Origin: a virus
IMG/VR virus record: IMGVR_UViG_3300042878_001286
Coordinates: 1-20,496 of that record
DNA length: 20,496 nucleotides
Direction: 5' to 3' (one strand)
Part shown: positions 1 through 10,900 of the stretch, in pieces
How positions within the stretch are numbered: the first letter of the stretch is position 1
How the letters are laid out: each line of letters starts with the position of its first letter
Translations under genes and position numbers: made by a program
The notes under the pieces: model-generated
The model's database searches: none
The model's input: only the letters and a program-made list of their open reading frames with translations
Told to the model about the DNA's origin: nothing

Positions 1-3000
1 AGCATTTTCATAAATGACCGATAAAACAAATCGACCACTAGAATTAACATCTATCACGTTTGTATATTTGGTGTCTGGGTTATTTGTTATAGTTATGTTC
101 AATGGAATAGTTTGTTTTGAACCCTCGGCAACGAAAACTTTAGATATTTTACAAAGTGGACAATTAAATCTATAAGTGATAAATCCTCCATCAGGTCTTC
201 TAATATTATAATACAATGGTCCTTGGAAACTCGGTAATGTAACATCAGTACTTCTCTGAATGAACGATAATGACCCTTGAGGTTGCACCCCTGTTTCGGA
301 AGATGGAACTATCATTCGGAACCTAACTGATTTAGTATCATCTTTTGGATTCTTTTCTCTATTTTCAGGTCTAGCACGTAAATAAATTGATGTACTAATT
401 TCCAATCTCTTTCCTTTTTCCATCTCAAGTACCTCACTAAACTCCGCATCAATAAACTGTTGTCTAGTAATTGAGAAAGTTTGTCCATCGGGAGATACAA
501 AACCTAAAAGTTTAGACGATTCTGACGTTTCAATTGAAGTTCGAGTAACCGTATTATTAGGTCCCACTTCAATGAGGTCGATAATATAACTGTATTCTAC
601 TTGAGGCTCTATTTTCCATACCCCACCTACATAATCATTTTGATCCACTTTAACTGTTAAAATTTCAGTACCAAGTTCATTATCAATTTTTTCAGAAATA
701 AACATAGGTGGATTTAACATAGTTTCTTGAAGATTGGCACTACCACTTACATTCTCTTGTTCAGAAACTGGAATAACTTCTGTAGTCTTAGTATTCTCGT
801 AACCTCCAGGTGATGATGTTGTGGTATTCTGTAGTGCCGGATTAAATGTAAAATCTACTAAACTTTCAAAATTACCATATTCAGTTGTAACTGTTATACT
901 TCCTGTTGCAACATTTTGTCCTTCAGGGATTTGAATTTCAGGTAGAATAAATCTTAATGTTTCAGAATTGAACACTGTGATATCCTTCAACTCAACATCT
1001 TTATTAATTACTGTGATTGATTTCAAAGACTCAAAATTTCTACCATTCACTTGAACAATCGTACCCGTAAATCCTGCAGATGGTGAGAATGTAGATAAAA
1101 CTGGTGGTGGACAAGTTTGACCAACATTTGGTGGTATAGGTGATGGAGTTGGTGTCACTCCAGGTGTACTAGCTTCATTCTCAACCTTTTTATCTACAGA
1201 GTTGAATTTAATTACAGTATCTTTACTAATCAAACCAGCATCTGTCGCTGACGATAATGCCTTTGCAAATGTCTTTCTGACTTTATTGAACTCTGTTTTA
1301 TTCGTGTCATAATACTGTTCGGAAACGTTACTCTTAGGCCAATAACAAACATAATATTTTGCAAGTCCGAGTTGAACAATTCTATCAATGTTTTGTTGTA
1401 ATCGTCCTGCCATGAATGTTATATACTTATCTAATGACTCAAAATGTGCAATTGGTTCTGATGAGGTTGTCGATGGATTAGTTCGTATATTAACACAACT
1501 ATAATTTCTTTCTATCAATGAAACTTGCCCACCCCAATTTTGATTTAAAGATAATGTTCCTAAATTATTATTCCATCCATTAAAAGACCCTACATTCGTA
1601 TTAGAATTTGACTGATAAGTTCTAATGTAGGATATAGTATATATCGCAGTTTGTAAATCTACCTGATTAGGGTAAAGTCGTTTCAAAGCATTTGCAAAAT
1701 CAGTAGGAGTAACTTTTGTTACCTGGCCAGCGACCGAAACATATCCAGGATTTGCATTCAAATAAACAGGGTCAGTAATTTTTAAAGTACATGAATTCGT
1801 TGTATCTAAAGTGTTATCCGCTTCTTGAACAACTTCAGTCGATTTAATATTATCACTTGTAGCCGGTAATTTTACTTGGTCTTTTTTAATTTGTAATACC
1901 TCTTCTAATTTTGTTATCAGATTTTGATTAATACTTTGTAATAAATTATCTATTTGTGGTAAATCAAAATAACCTTGTCTAGTACCATCAAAAGTAGTTT
2001 GAAAATTTCCAGGTTGTATTGTGTGATTCACACTAGTAATCATGTATGAACCATCAAACATTGGTACGTGTCTCAAATTAAAATACATCATAGGTTGTAG
2101 TAATGCGTTTCCTAAACATGTTATTGTTGACCTATAAGACCTATACTTATATAAGTCGTATAAACCAACATTTTGTGTTGACACAGGACGACCATTGACT
2201 TGATTTGACATATCAAGTACGGCGTTTATTGATTCAGACGTAGCCTTTCCATTATCTTGTGAAACTGACATTGAATAAAAAATATTTTGATTTCTTATTC
2301 CAACGTCAACATTGAATCCTACACATCTATTTGAAAACGCCCAATCCTTTTTACCTTGTTGATTTTCAATTAATGGATTAGGTTGTCTACTCATATCAAA
2401 TCCATCACTCTTAAATTTGAAACTATTTTTTTGAACATTCGGATATTGTGATGGTTTTCCAACGTAAAAACAAACCAATTTTGGAGCCGCGTTTGTGTAA
2501 TCAACATTCAAAAAAGTCCCCCATAAATTATTAGCAAATTCAGAAGAAGGTTGTGTTCTAGGTGATGAGACTCCATCTACCTCTTGAATACCATAAAAGT
2601 TGACATAAGCCGGAAGTGGCATTACAGTAAAGTTATTGTTCCTCAAAATTGTGGTGATGAAGGTATAAACACTCATTGTTTGATTCAACGAATTTTCATT
2701 AAACATATCTTGGAGACTGAATATATCCAATATGATTGTTTCTCCTATGTTTCGTGATGCCCTATCTAAAAATAAAAAGTCTTCAAACAAAGTTTTTGTG
2801 CTGTAGTCTCCACCCGCAATCCATTTATCATTCAGTGCTTTGAATACTTCATACATTTCCACTTTACCTTGTTCTCCTGAAATTACGCTATTAATTACCC
2901 TTTCAGGTAATTGTACTTGATCGGGTAAATCTTTCCTCAATCGGCTTAAAACTCCATTCAAAAAGTTATCTTGAATTACAGATTCTCTTTGTAGATATTG

Positions 3001-6000
3001 ACTTAGTTGATTTTGAAATTGGGCTGCACTCAAATTTGGGTTTACTAACTTTTGAGTAGCATACATTTTAATAATTGGAGCCAACAATGTAATATTCCGA
3101 CTTGAAAACTCAATATTATTATCAATAAAGAAATCTGTAATATATGACCCTAAAGAACTATATCTAACATTCGGAATTGTTGAAAACCCTACCTCAGTTT
3201 CTAATGTGGTCCATGCCTCCCTATTATTAATTTGGGATTGACTTAATGTCAAATTACTACCTGCTTGTGGTAATGAATTAGGCACATATGGTTCAAACTC
3301 AATTGGGTTAACAACAACTTGTTGATTATTATATGACAAATAAGAATCAAAAATTCTTCGTTCATAGTTTGATGGGTTACCATATTTGAATATAATATCG
3401 TAATCCATAAATGATTTTATTCCATTTTGGAAAACTTCATATTGATTATTGATTGTATTTTTAAAATATTGTTCATCTGTTTCTGATTGTACCTTTCTTG
3501 GTACTGTCATCAAACTTTTGAACAACGATTGGAAGTTTGTGAAGTTCGCATTAGTATTGACTGTAGATTGTCCAAATGTAGTTACATTAGGTCCGACAGT
3601 GGCGTTAGCCATTGGTTTACAAAAATTCAAGAATTCAAGTTCAAATGAATCTAAAATCTTCTTTTCGAAAACAGAAAAAACTTCTTCAATTTTTGTGTAA
3701 TCGTTTTGAGTTAGAAAATATAATGGAGTTTGATTATTTTCAGTTGTAATTAAATTCAAATAAGAATCTGGCTCAGGAAATGCCAATTGGTTACTATCGA
3801 AATAACCATAGTTCGGTGCAGACCATAAACATCTAACTGTTCCGTTATACATATTTGGATTACTAGTTAAATCTACTTTAGTCGTTGGTGTTGTCGTTTG
3901 ATTAATAACACAAGAATTAATTGTTTGATTGAATGGTGTACCAAATGAGGGTACTACAAAATAATCATCTCCTTTAGTATTGTCATTAGGATTACACTCA
4001 ATTGGAGGTTGTGGCACTGAATTGGGTAGTACAACTGACCAAGTTATCAATCTTAAACTTTTATCTCCTTGTTTAACACTATTAATATTTGAGGAACTAA
4101 AATTGTATAGTTTCATACCAGAGTTGACACTATTTTGTATTTCTTCATCAGTATAGAACTGATACAAATCATAACCAGTATAAAAAACATTGAAGTCATT
4201 TATTACTTTAGGGTAAAATCCGACTTGCATTCCTATATCAGCAACTCCTTCACTTTGTAATTGAATATCGGTTGTTGTCCCCTCATATTTGAAAAAATAT
4301 GATTTGGTAGTTGAACTTGTGGGAGGATAGTAATTCCCGGCGTAGTCAAAGTTTTTCCAAGCACTTTCTAAGATATCAACATTTGTTTCTTTATATTTTT
4401 TGTATCTATGCCAAATTGAACCATATTTCAAAATCCAAGCATAAGGTAGTTTGTGGATTGCTCCAAATTTCTTCAATACTGACGAAATATAATCCAAATC
4501 ACTTGTGACATCATTTGTTAATGATTTGTATTTTTCTCTCAATGTCGCTAAAGGTAATGAGTTCAAGAACAAATATGCGGCTTGTACATATGGATAGGTG
4601 TTTCCTGACGCTCTTGAATTATAAACACCGTTTTGTATCGCGTTTATAAAGTAAGGTGTATTCAACATTGAAGTAGTACTTCTTGGACTGAAAGCACCTG
4701 TTGGTGTGGTTCCATTAATATATCCTTCGGTAGCAATAAATTGATTTGGATTTCGGGTTAAATAAAACACCTCAAATCCAATTGGCCCTGAGAAAATTGT
4801 TGAAGGGTTCTGATTAAGTATGTATGAAAAATTTGTTACAGGTCTATTAGTGGTATAATCATAAACGTCTGTAAAGTTGGCAATTATCTTTCTTGGTTCA
4901 AAAATAGTTAATGACTTATTTGTATTATAAACTTGATTAGAAAGGGCTGTGTTGCCTTGGTTCAAATTGTTCAAACACCAATTTGGGTCAGTATAAGGTA
5001 AAGTATCTACAATAAGTGGGTCGTTTGATGCATTAGAAATTAAAGATCGTAAAGCGTCAGACTTTGTTGTGACTTGTGGTATCTTACCAATGTCCAACGT
5101 ATCTAAAATTGCAAAAGAATTTTGTGTAATTCCTTTAATATATGGAGTAACAAAGAAATCTCTTATATAATCTTGATATGCTCGTCCTGTACCTGAGTTT
5201 GAAATACTTTCTAAAAAATCAGGATAATTCTCGGAATTAAGATTAAAGTTTTTTAGTTTTAGTGTTAGATACGGAGAGCTAATGCCAAGTTTCTTTTGTA
5301 TGTTATTAGTTTCGGTTTCAATATTCAATCTAAGTAATTCATCAGTTTGATTAGAATTAGCTCGTACAAATCCTGAATAATGAGAAGTCAAAAATTGACG
5401 TTCCCAAATTTCATAGAAAAATTTGACTTCTTCTTTGTTTGAGTATGCCAATCCTATAGATGGAAATTCGATAGGATTAATATTAATAATATTTGTGTCT
5501 CTTTCACTTTCTAATGGCGGAGAAGCAATCGGGTTTTGAAATTTTTGTGTTAATCCCCTGAGATATTCTTCAACAAATTCAACTTCAGGCCACTTATCAA
5601 ACAGATACCCTTGAGTCAAATTAACAACAGAAGGGTCTGCGATATATTTTAATTGAAATTTATTTTTATCCTCTGAGGACTCCACAGAAAATTGAGGCCA
5701 TGGATAAACAGGTATCTGAGAATTGACCGCATCGGCGTTTAATTGATTCTCATTGAATAACAGGAACTCATCTCTAGAAACTAAATCTCTTGTATCACTA
5801 CTAGGTGCTGATGACGGATTATAAAATATTGCACGGCTACGAACTGGATCATATTTTACATCCCAAGCCTTCGTATGTACATCATCCAAAAGACGAATGA
5901 ATCCTTCCGCCGATGCCATTATTACTGCAATCATATTTCTTACAGTAGGTTTGAATCCAATACCTGTGTCAGTGTCTTCAATTTTTCTTAAAAGTAATGC

Positions 6001-7674
6001 TGAAATCTCACTTTCAGATTCAGATAACTTTTTGTTTGCTTGTGACTCCATCGAAGAAATGTCTTTAATAAATCTTCGTTCCCCTTCAAATACAAACCAA
6101 GATTGTGGAATTGGTTTCGAATTTAACAAATTAAAAATCAATGCTAAAGCCCCAACCCCTGTAAAGGCGCTGGCATTTGATTCAAATTCAGTTGGGATAA
6201 ACAAATAAGAAAGACTTTTCCTTAAATTCAGTTCGTCTTCCAAAGTTGGATTACTAATTCCAGTTTGGATTCTAACTGTTTCAAACCAATTAATACTACT
6301 TCCGTCAGGAGGAGTTATTGAAATCGTGTCGTACTTTATTGGATTCGGAATTGGAACAGTACCCTTTGTTCCTAAAGTAGAGTTTTCGGATAATTCCTTA
6401 TTGAATTCGGTAATGTCACCTTGTAATTTGGAAATGGCAGTATCTTTAACTTCACGAGACAAATCTTTGAAGACATACGCTCTCTCTCCCGATTTTAATA
6501 CAATCGGTTTTGGATTCAGATAAGTCTTAAACCAAGATGTTTCCCCTCCAACAATTGCATTAAAATATCGAGTCAACGTATCTTTATAGTTTCTGATGTT
6601 CGTTAAAGGTTCTACGTCAGCTTTTTCGAAAGAATTAAAAATGTTTGCTTCAAATTGTTGCAACTTATTCATTAATTGTACCAACGTAAGTTCAGGAAAA
6701 TTAGGCGGAATTAACCCCTTGGCTTTGTACTCACTGTAGACTTCAATTATTTTTTGATATCCTTTTTCAGCAACAATTTGTGTTACCACAGCAGTATTAG
6801 ACCCCACATTGTTAGCCCCCTTTTCCGCTTGTGTACTCGCTTGTGATTCAGCAGCTTTATTTGATTGTTGTGGACCGTCTAATGTTTGGGTGATATCAAA
6901 CCTTTGGCTATACATGTGGGGAGCAGCAATGAGATGTCCCATTGAAATTTCTTCCAATACGTTGAATTTATATCCTACGAAGTTTAATCGAACCTGATAA
7001 TTTCCACTAAACCCATTGAATGAAGCGTGGAAAGTTTTTAAGTTAAGTTGATATCTAATTGCTTGCCCATAATACCCTTTTAGTGTAAGATAGAATGGGG
7101 GGTATGGCTGATTAAAGAATGCTGCATAAGGTGAACTATCACCAAATTCAAAAAGACCTTTTCCTTGTACATCCTCCAAAAGTATTTCAACTGTTGGAAC
7201 GAAGCTTGTATTTGTAGTAATGTTGATTGAAGTGATACCCAATAGTCCAGTATCAATAATTTCTCGTTGATTTACGGACGTATTAAGTGAGTAAGGGTTT
7301 TGAGAATTATTAGTAGTATTTGCAATTTCGTTTGGTTGATTGACACCATTAAATTGAGTTGTATTTTCTCCTGTCAATTCGTCGTAATACCCCGTACCTA
7401 AAGATGAATTTTTTGTTGGTTTTAGAAAATTCATTTTAGTAACAGAAATAGTTACTAATCTATTGTCAGGACTCCCTCCAACAGCTAACTTTGTTCTTGG
7501 AATCACATCAGCTTCCAAGTTGGCATACATGACAAGATTTTCGTGGTCAACAAGTCTTTCTCGAATATTTCCAAAATCATCGACAGTCTTGTTTGGGTCA
7601 ACCACAATAATATTGTTTTCGTCAACTTCAACAAAAATATTTCCACTTGTGTCTGCCTGTATGTTACCTGCCAT
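1..7674 (-). CDS. Giant hub-like baseplate protein, 3' end outside window
   Basis: An uninterrupted minus-strand frame of 2558 codons starts at ATG 7674 and runs off the left edge without a stop. Residues about 140-245 contain a phage tail-tube-like/hub segment (FVPTVEILLEDVQGKGLFEF, then SPYAAFF and LTLKGYYG). Residues about 1860-1905 look like the C-terminal strand of gp27/gpD-type hub proteins (VPMFDGSYMITSVNH, then FQTTFDGTRQ). Between them lie roughly 1600 residues I do not recognise. Residues about 1965-2147 resemble a peptidoglycan-hydrolase fold (GWNNNLGTL, then FESLDKYITFMAGRLQ). A Pro/Thr linker and an IPT/TIG beta-sandwich follow (about 2188-2279), then an unrecognised tail with a CPLC motif. 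The start overlaps the gp53-like gene by 11 bases, implying translational coupling. In T4 gene 53 is followed by gene 5, the hub lysozyme, so position also fits a hub. The ORF is certain; the hub role is inferred from motifs read by eye. Confidence 0.8.
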   Translation of the reverse strand, partial: MAGNIQADTSGNIFVEVDENNIIVVDPNKTVDDFGNIRERLVDHENLVMYANLEADVIPRTKLAVGGSPDNRLVTISVTKMNFLKPTKNSSLGTGYYDELTGENTTQFNGVNQPNEIANTTNNSQNPYSLNTSVNQREIIDTGLLGITSINITTNTSFVPTVEILLEDVQGKGLFEFGDSSPYAAFFNQPYPPFYLTLKGYYGQAIRYQLNLKTFHASFNGFSGNYQVRLNFVGYKFNVLEEISMGHLIAAPHMYSQRFDITQTLDGPQQSNKAAESQASTQAEKGANNVGSNTAVVTQIVAEKGYQKIIEVYSEYKAKGLIPPNFPELTLVQLMNKLQQFEANIFNSFEKADVEPLTNIRNYKDTLTRYFNAIVGGETSWFKTYLNPKPIVLKSGERAYVFKDLSREVKDTAISKLQGDITEFNKELSENSTLGTKGTVPIPNPIKYDTISITPPDGSSINWFETVRIQTGISNPTLEDELNLRKSLSYLFIPTEFESNASAFTGVGALALIFNLLNSKPIPQSWFVFEGERRFIKDISSMESQANKKLSESESEISALLLRKIEDTDTGIGFKPTVRNMIAVIMASAEGFIRLLDDVHTKAWDVKYDPVRSRAIFYNPSSAPSSDTRDLVSRDEFLLFNENQLNADAVNSQIPVYPWPQFSVESSEDKNKFQLKYIADPSVVNLTQGYLFDKWPEVEFVEEYLRGLTQKFQNPIASPPLESERDTNIININPIEFPSIGLAYSNKEEVKFFYEIWERQFLTSHYSGFVRANSNQTDELLRLNIETETNNIQKKLGISSPYLTLKLKNFNLNSENYPDFLESISNSGTGRAYQDYIRDFFVTPYIKGITQNSFAILDTLDIGKIPQVTTKSDALRSLISNASNDPLIVDTLPYTDPNWCLNNLNQGNTALSNQVYNTNKSLTIFEPRKIIANFTDVYDYTTNRPVTNFSYILNQNPSTIFSGPIGFEVFYLTRNPNQFIATEGYINGTTPTGAFSPRSTTSMLNTPYFINAIQNGVYNSRASGNTYPYVQAAYLFLNSLPLATLREKYKSLTNDVTSDLDYISSVLKKFGAIHKLPYAWILKYGSIWHRYKKYKETNVDILESAWKNFDYAGNYYPPTSSTTKSYFFKYEGTTTDIQLQSEGVADIGMQVGFYPKVINDFNVFYTGYDLYQFYTDEEIQNSVNSGMKLYNFSSSNINSVKQGDKSLRLITWSVVLPNSVPQPPIECNPNDNTKGDDYFVVPSFGTPFNQTINSCVINQTTTPTTKVDLTSNPNMYNGTVRCLWSAPNYGYFDSNQLAFPEPDSYLNLITTENNQTPLYFLTQNDYTKIEEVFSVFEKKILDSFELEFLNFCKPMANATVGPNVTTFGQSTVNTNANFTNFQSLFKSLMTVPRKVQSETDEQYFKNTINNQYEVFQNGIKSFMDYDIIFKYGNPSNYERRIFDSYLSYNNQQVVVNPIEFEPYVPNSLPQAGSNLTLSQSQINNREAWTTLETEVGFSTIPNVRYSSLGSYITDFFIDNNIEFSSRNITLLAPIIKMYATQKLVNPNLSAAQFQNQLSQYLQRESVIQDNFLNGVLSRLRKDLPDQVQLPERVINSVISGEQGKVEMYEVFKALNDKWIAGGDYSTKTLFEDFLFLDRASRNIGETIILDIFSLQDMFNENSLNQTMSVYTFITTILRNNNFTVMPLPAYVNFYGIQEVDGVSSPRTQPSSEFANNLWGTFLNVDYTNAAPKLVCFYVGKPSQYPNVQKNSFKFKSDGFDMSRQPNPLIENQQGKKDWAFSNRCVGFNVDVGIRNQNIFYSMSVSQDNGKATSESINAVLDMSNQVNGRPVSTQNVGLYDLYKYRSYRSTITCLGNALLQPMMYFNLRHVPMFDGSYMITSVNHTIQPGNFQTTFDGTRQGYFDLPQIDNLLQSINQNLITKLEEVLQIKKDQVKLPATSDNIKSTEVVQEADNTLDTTNSCTLKITDPVYLNANPGYVSVAGQVTKVTPTDFANALKRLYPNQVDLQTAIYTISYIRTYQSNSNTNVGSFNGWNNNLGTLSLNQNWGGQVSLIERNYSCVNIRTNPSTTSSEPIAHFESLDKYITFMAGRLQQNIDRIVQLGLAKYYVCYWPKSNVSEQYYDTNKTEFNKVRKTFAKALSSATDAGLISKDTVIKFNSVDKKVENEASTPGVTPTPSPIPPNVGQTCPPPVLSTFSPSAGFTGTIVQVNGRNFESLKSITVINKDVELKDITVFNSETLRFILPEIQIPEGQNVATGSITVTTEYGNFESLVDFTFNPALQNTTTSSPGGYENTKTTEVIPVSEQENVSGSANLQETMLNPPMFISEKIDNELGTEILTVKVDQNDYVGGVWKIEPQVEYSYIIDLIEVGPNNTVTRTSIETSESSKLLGFVSPDGQTFSITRQQFIDAEFSEVLEMEKGKRLEISTSIYLRARPENREKNPKDDTKSVRFRMIVPSSETGVQPQGSLSFIQRSTDVTLPSFQGPLYYNIRRPDGGFITYRFNCPLCKISKVFVAEGSKQTIPLNITITNNPDTKYTNVIDVNSSGRFVLSVIYENA

Positions 7675-7987
7675 AATAATAAAAATGATTTTCTAATGCT
7701 CCCTTATAGTCCTGTAATGATGGTAGAAGAGGAAATGGAATAATCAATACCGCACCATCATAAATGTTGTTTTCAAGGCCTCCAAATTGTGGATTTGCCT
7801 GAAGAATTAACCATCCGAATACAGGTGAGTTATAATATTCTTGTGAAACTTTGTCTAATCTACTTTTTGCAACTTTATAAATGTAAGCCTTGTCAGTTGG
7901 CTTTTGGGGCAAAGAAACATAAGGGACTACTGTTTGTTCCCCATTAATAACAAAATCACTATACCTATTCCAATATTGATATGCCAT
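7664..7987 (-). CDS. Baseplate wedge protein, T4 gp53-like with LysM-type domain
   Basis: This 107-residue protein has a LysM-like core at about residues 35-85: YKVAKSRLDKVSQEYYNSP, then WLILQANPQF and a closing DGAVLIIP. That is the usual pattern (RLD..A..YYGDP..WW.I..AN...G..L.IP) of gp53-family baseplate proteins and of LysM proteins in contractile injection systems. In T4, gp53 is a wedge component that helps join wedges around the hub; I infer the same role. T4 gp53 is longer (about 196 residues), so this is a minimal version. Its ATG shares one base with the stop of the preceding gene (TAATG), and its end overlaps the next start by 11 bases, so the three genes are probably translated as a coupled unit. 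Confidence 0.8.
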   Translation of the reverse strand: MAYQYWNRYSDFVINGEQTVVPYVSLPQKPTDKAYIYKVAKSRLDKVSQEYYNSPVFGWLILQANPQFGGLENNIYDGAVLIIPFPLLPSLQDYKGALENHFYYYGR

Positions 7988-10900
7988 TAGTTAAGTTTTG
8001 CTTTCGATATATATGCGTTAGGTAGATTTCCATTCGAATCATTCCAAGTTAATACATTTGTATTTTGGTTTGTTGTGTTAGCCAATCCTTTTATCAAATT
8101 TTCTTTCGTCTTTATTTGTTGTGGGCCAGAAGGGTCTATACTTGTAAAGGTTAAGTTTCTTTGTTTGTCTAAATCGAATGGAGTATAAATTAAATAATCT
8201 TTCAAATCGTTTTTTTCCAAATTTTCAATAAATGATTTTGTAATATTATTTTCTTCCAAGAAAATTGGTCTAACAGTTCTAATCCAATATGTATCAAATA
8301 TTGCCTCAATGTCAACAGACCCGTCGCCGAGCAATGCTTTGTTTCCAAGAACATTTCCAATAATCTCTTGTTTGAAAGTTTCATATTTCTTTTCATCAAG
8401 AACATCATCAGAAACAATCATATAAACTCTTCTGAATGGTTTACTATCAAATTGTGGGTTATTACTAAACGGATTGAAAACTTCTTGTACTGTAACTGCG
8501 TTTGATTTTCCATTAGTAGTTGCAAATACCAAGACACCTTCATACTCCGTACTAGTTGCTGGATAAGTAAATTTTTTATTACTTTCAATCACAGTGTTGA
8601 AATTTTCAATACTGTCTTTGATTTTTACAGTATCTTCAACTAATTCCAAGAATGTATTTTGACTCGATGATGATTTATGAACATCTGTTGTTCCTGAAGT
8701 TACATATATCCTTACAGGACCGTTCTTAGCTTGAAGTCCATCGGTACCAGTATCACCACTGGTAGCACTATAAAGTATAGTATTTAACCTACCAAGAGTT
8801 TGAAGATAACTTTGTTCTTCATTTACTAAACTTTGTGTTATTGTCGATATTGCGTTTTCAAAAGACCCTCGTTTTCTTGACACGAAATTGGAATAATTTT
8901 CCTTAATTGCTCTGATTAGTTTTGGTGACAAGTTTTTAGATGGTTCAGAAATATATTCAATAAATCCTTCTTGATCATCTTTTATATTTTTAACTAATTC
9001 TCCAAATATGGTATCAAACCTTTTTTCAATGTTACTAGGTTTACCAAATAAAATACTTGTTTCATCAATAGTACTAATTGCAAACTTACCATTTGTATAG
9101 TTTCTCTCTAACATCCATTGTTGTCTAACCGCGTTATTATATTGATTAACACTTTCTTTAGTTTTATTAACAACATTTGTAAAATATGTCTGAGTGTCAC
9201 TTACTACTTTTTTCATAAATGTACTGTAACTTAAAACTCCTGTAGTGTTTCCACTTGTATCAGTAACATTACTAACAATATTTCCAATAGTACTATTATT
9301 ATCTTGTCCGTTATTTGGTGCAGCACTATTGACTCCTGGAATTGGTGGAGGAATCTGTCCTTCTAAAAATATTTGGTCTAACACTCTTGAAGACTCAATA
9401 TCCGTAACATCAGCTCTATCATCATAAATTTCTGTGTTAGCATAGTAATTAAAGGTCAAGGCATTCTGTAACTTGTCAACCGACTCTTTTAATCCACTAC
9501 CTCCAACAAATTTGAATTGCAGTGAAATAGTGGCAATCATAGGTTGTACACCAATTCCTTCAGGATTAAGGTCTAATCCTTCGTATGAAATGTTAAGTCC
9601 ATCAGGAATAATTTTTGTGTTATAAAAATCACCTATCCTTAACACCAGTACTGGAGGAGCTCCAAATGATGTATTACTGGCATCTTTGTTATAATTCAAG
9701 GTCTGTGTCTCACCATCTGATTTGATTGTAGGAATAGTATCACCAGGCCTCATACACTGTTGTAAGAATGTCAATCTTGAGTTTAATCCCTCTGGCGTTA
9801 TTGAATGAAACGAAGGTTGGAAAAACTTTAATTTATCCTTCAAGTTATCGAAAACCATAGGTGTAGTTTCTTTAATAACTTCAAAATAATCACACTCGGT
9901 CAATAAAGCCCTTACAACCTTTTTAGTAATGTTATCTTTAGGTTTCCATTCTGGTGTTAGAATAGGTATTGTTTCGGTGGTTGCGGATAATGTCCCAGTC
10001 AAACCTATAATCGGGCCAGGCCCTCCTGTAGGATTAGTTTGTCCACCAGGTGTTCCTTGACCATTAGGTCCTGTCTGTGGAGCTTTTAAGTTTGGAACTA
10101 TCTTTGAAATAAATGACCTTCTACAAGCCATTGCCCCAACTGTAAAAACTTCCTTAGCTCCAACTGGAGTATCACCTCCATCCGCACTTGGACTACTATC
10201 ACTACAATCAAATGTTTTTCCATTAGGCTCAAGTGAATCAATATATGGACCTTTGGTCAAACTGCTTTTCTTAGGATTAGATACTGCCACTTCTCCGAGG
10301 GCACCAGCTCTATCGGGGCCAGTGCCAGTATCTTCTTTAACAATTAATCTAACAGGATTTGGTTCCATGTATTTTTTTGTTGCATCGTTTTCCACAAAAA
10401 ATTTGACTGTTGCCGCTATTCTACGTTTTGATAACTCAAGATTATATGATTCAGTTGCAGGTGCTGAACAACTTGAACTAATGTATACTGTTACAGTCCC
10501 TTCGTTAGTTTCTAATTGTTTTCCCAAATCTATCGCAAACTCATCCATTGCCTTATAATTTGGAGTAACAACTGTATCGAAAAAACTTTTGGTTTCTGTA
10601 GCATTTGATTTTTTGGAATACTGCTCATTAACTTCTGTAGTATATCTTGCGTATTCAGTTGTATAATTTATAGTTGTGTTCGGTTTTGGAAAATCGTTTC
10701 CAAAATAAAATCCTAGTTGTAAATATTTGTCGAAGTTTAAGTTTGTATTTCCACCTGCACCCTCTTGAGCGAGTGGTTGAGCTTGTGAACCTGGCGAGAA
10801 TGCTCCAGACTCTAATGTAGTACGAGTGTAAATAATTTGTTCCCTAGTCATTTCTTTTGAAGAAATTACTTGTTGTAACTCGAACAAATCATTTGGATTT

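Noticed and set aside
8202-8417. Small alternate-frame minus-strand frames inside the 1706-residue gene (also 11394-11579 and 11655-11873)
   Set aside because: They lie wholly within a long, well-supported coding frame, have low-complexity shadow-like sequence and no start context of their own.
10005-10095. Gly/Pro-rich stretch of the 1706-residue protein as a collagen-like fibre
   Set aside because: Only scattered G-x-x triplets over about 30 residues; too short and irregular for a collagen trimer, so it is better read as a flexible linker.
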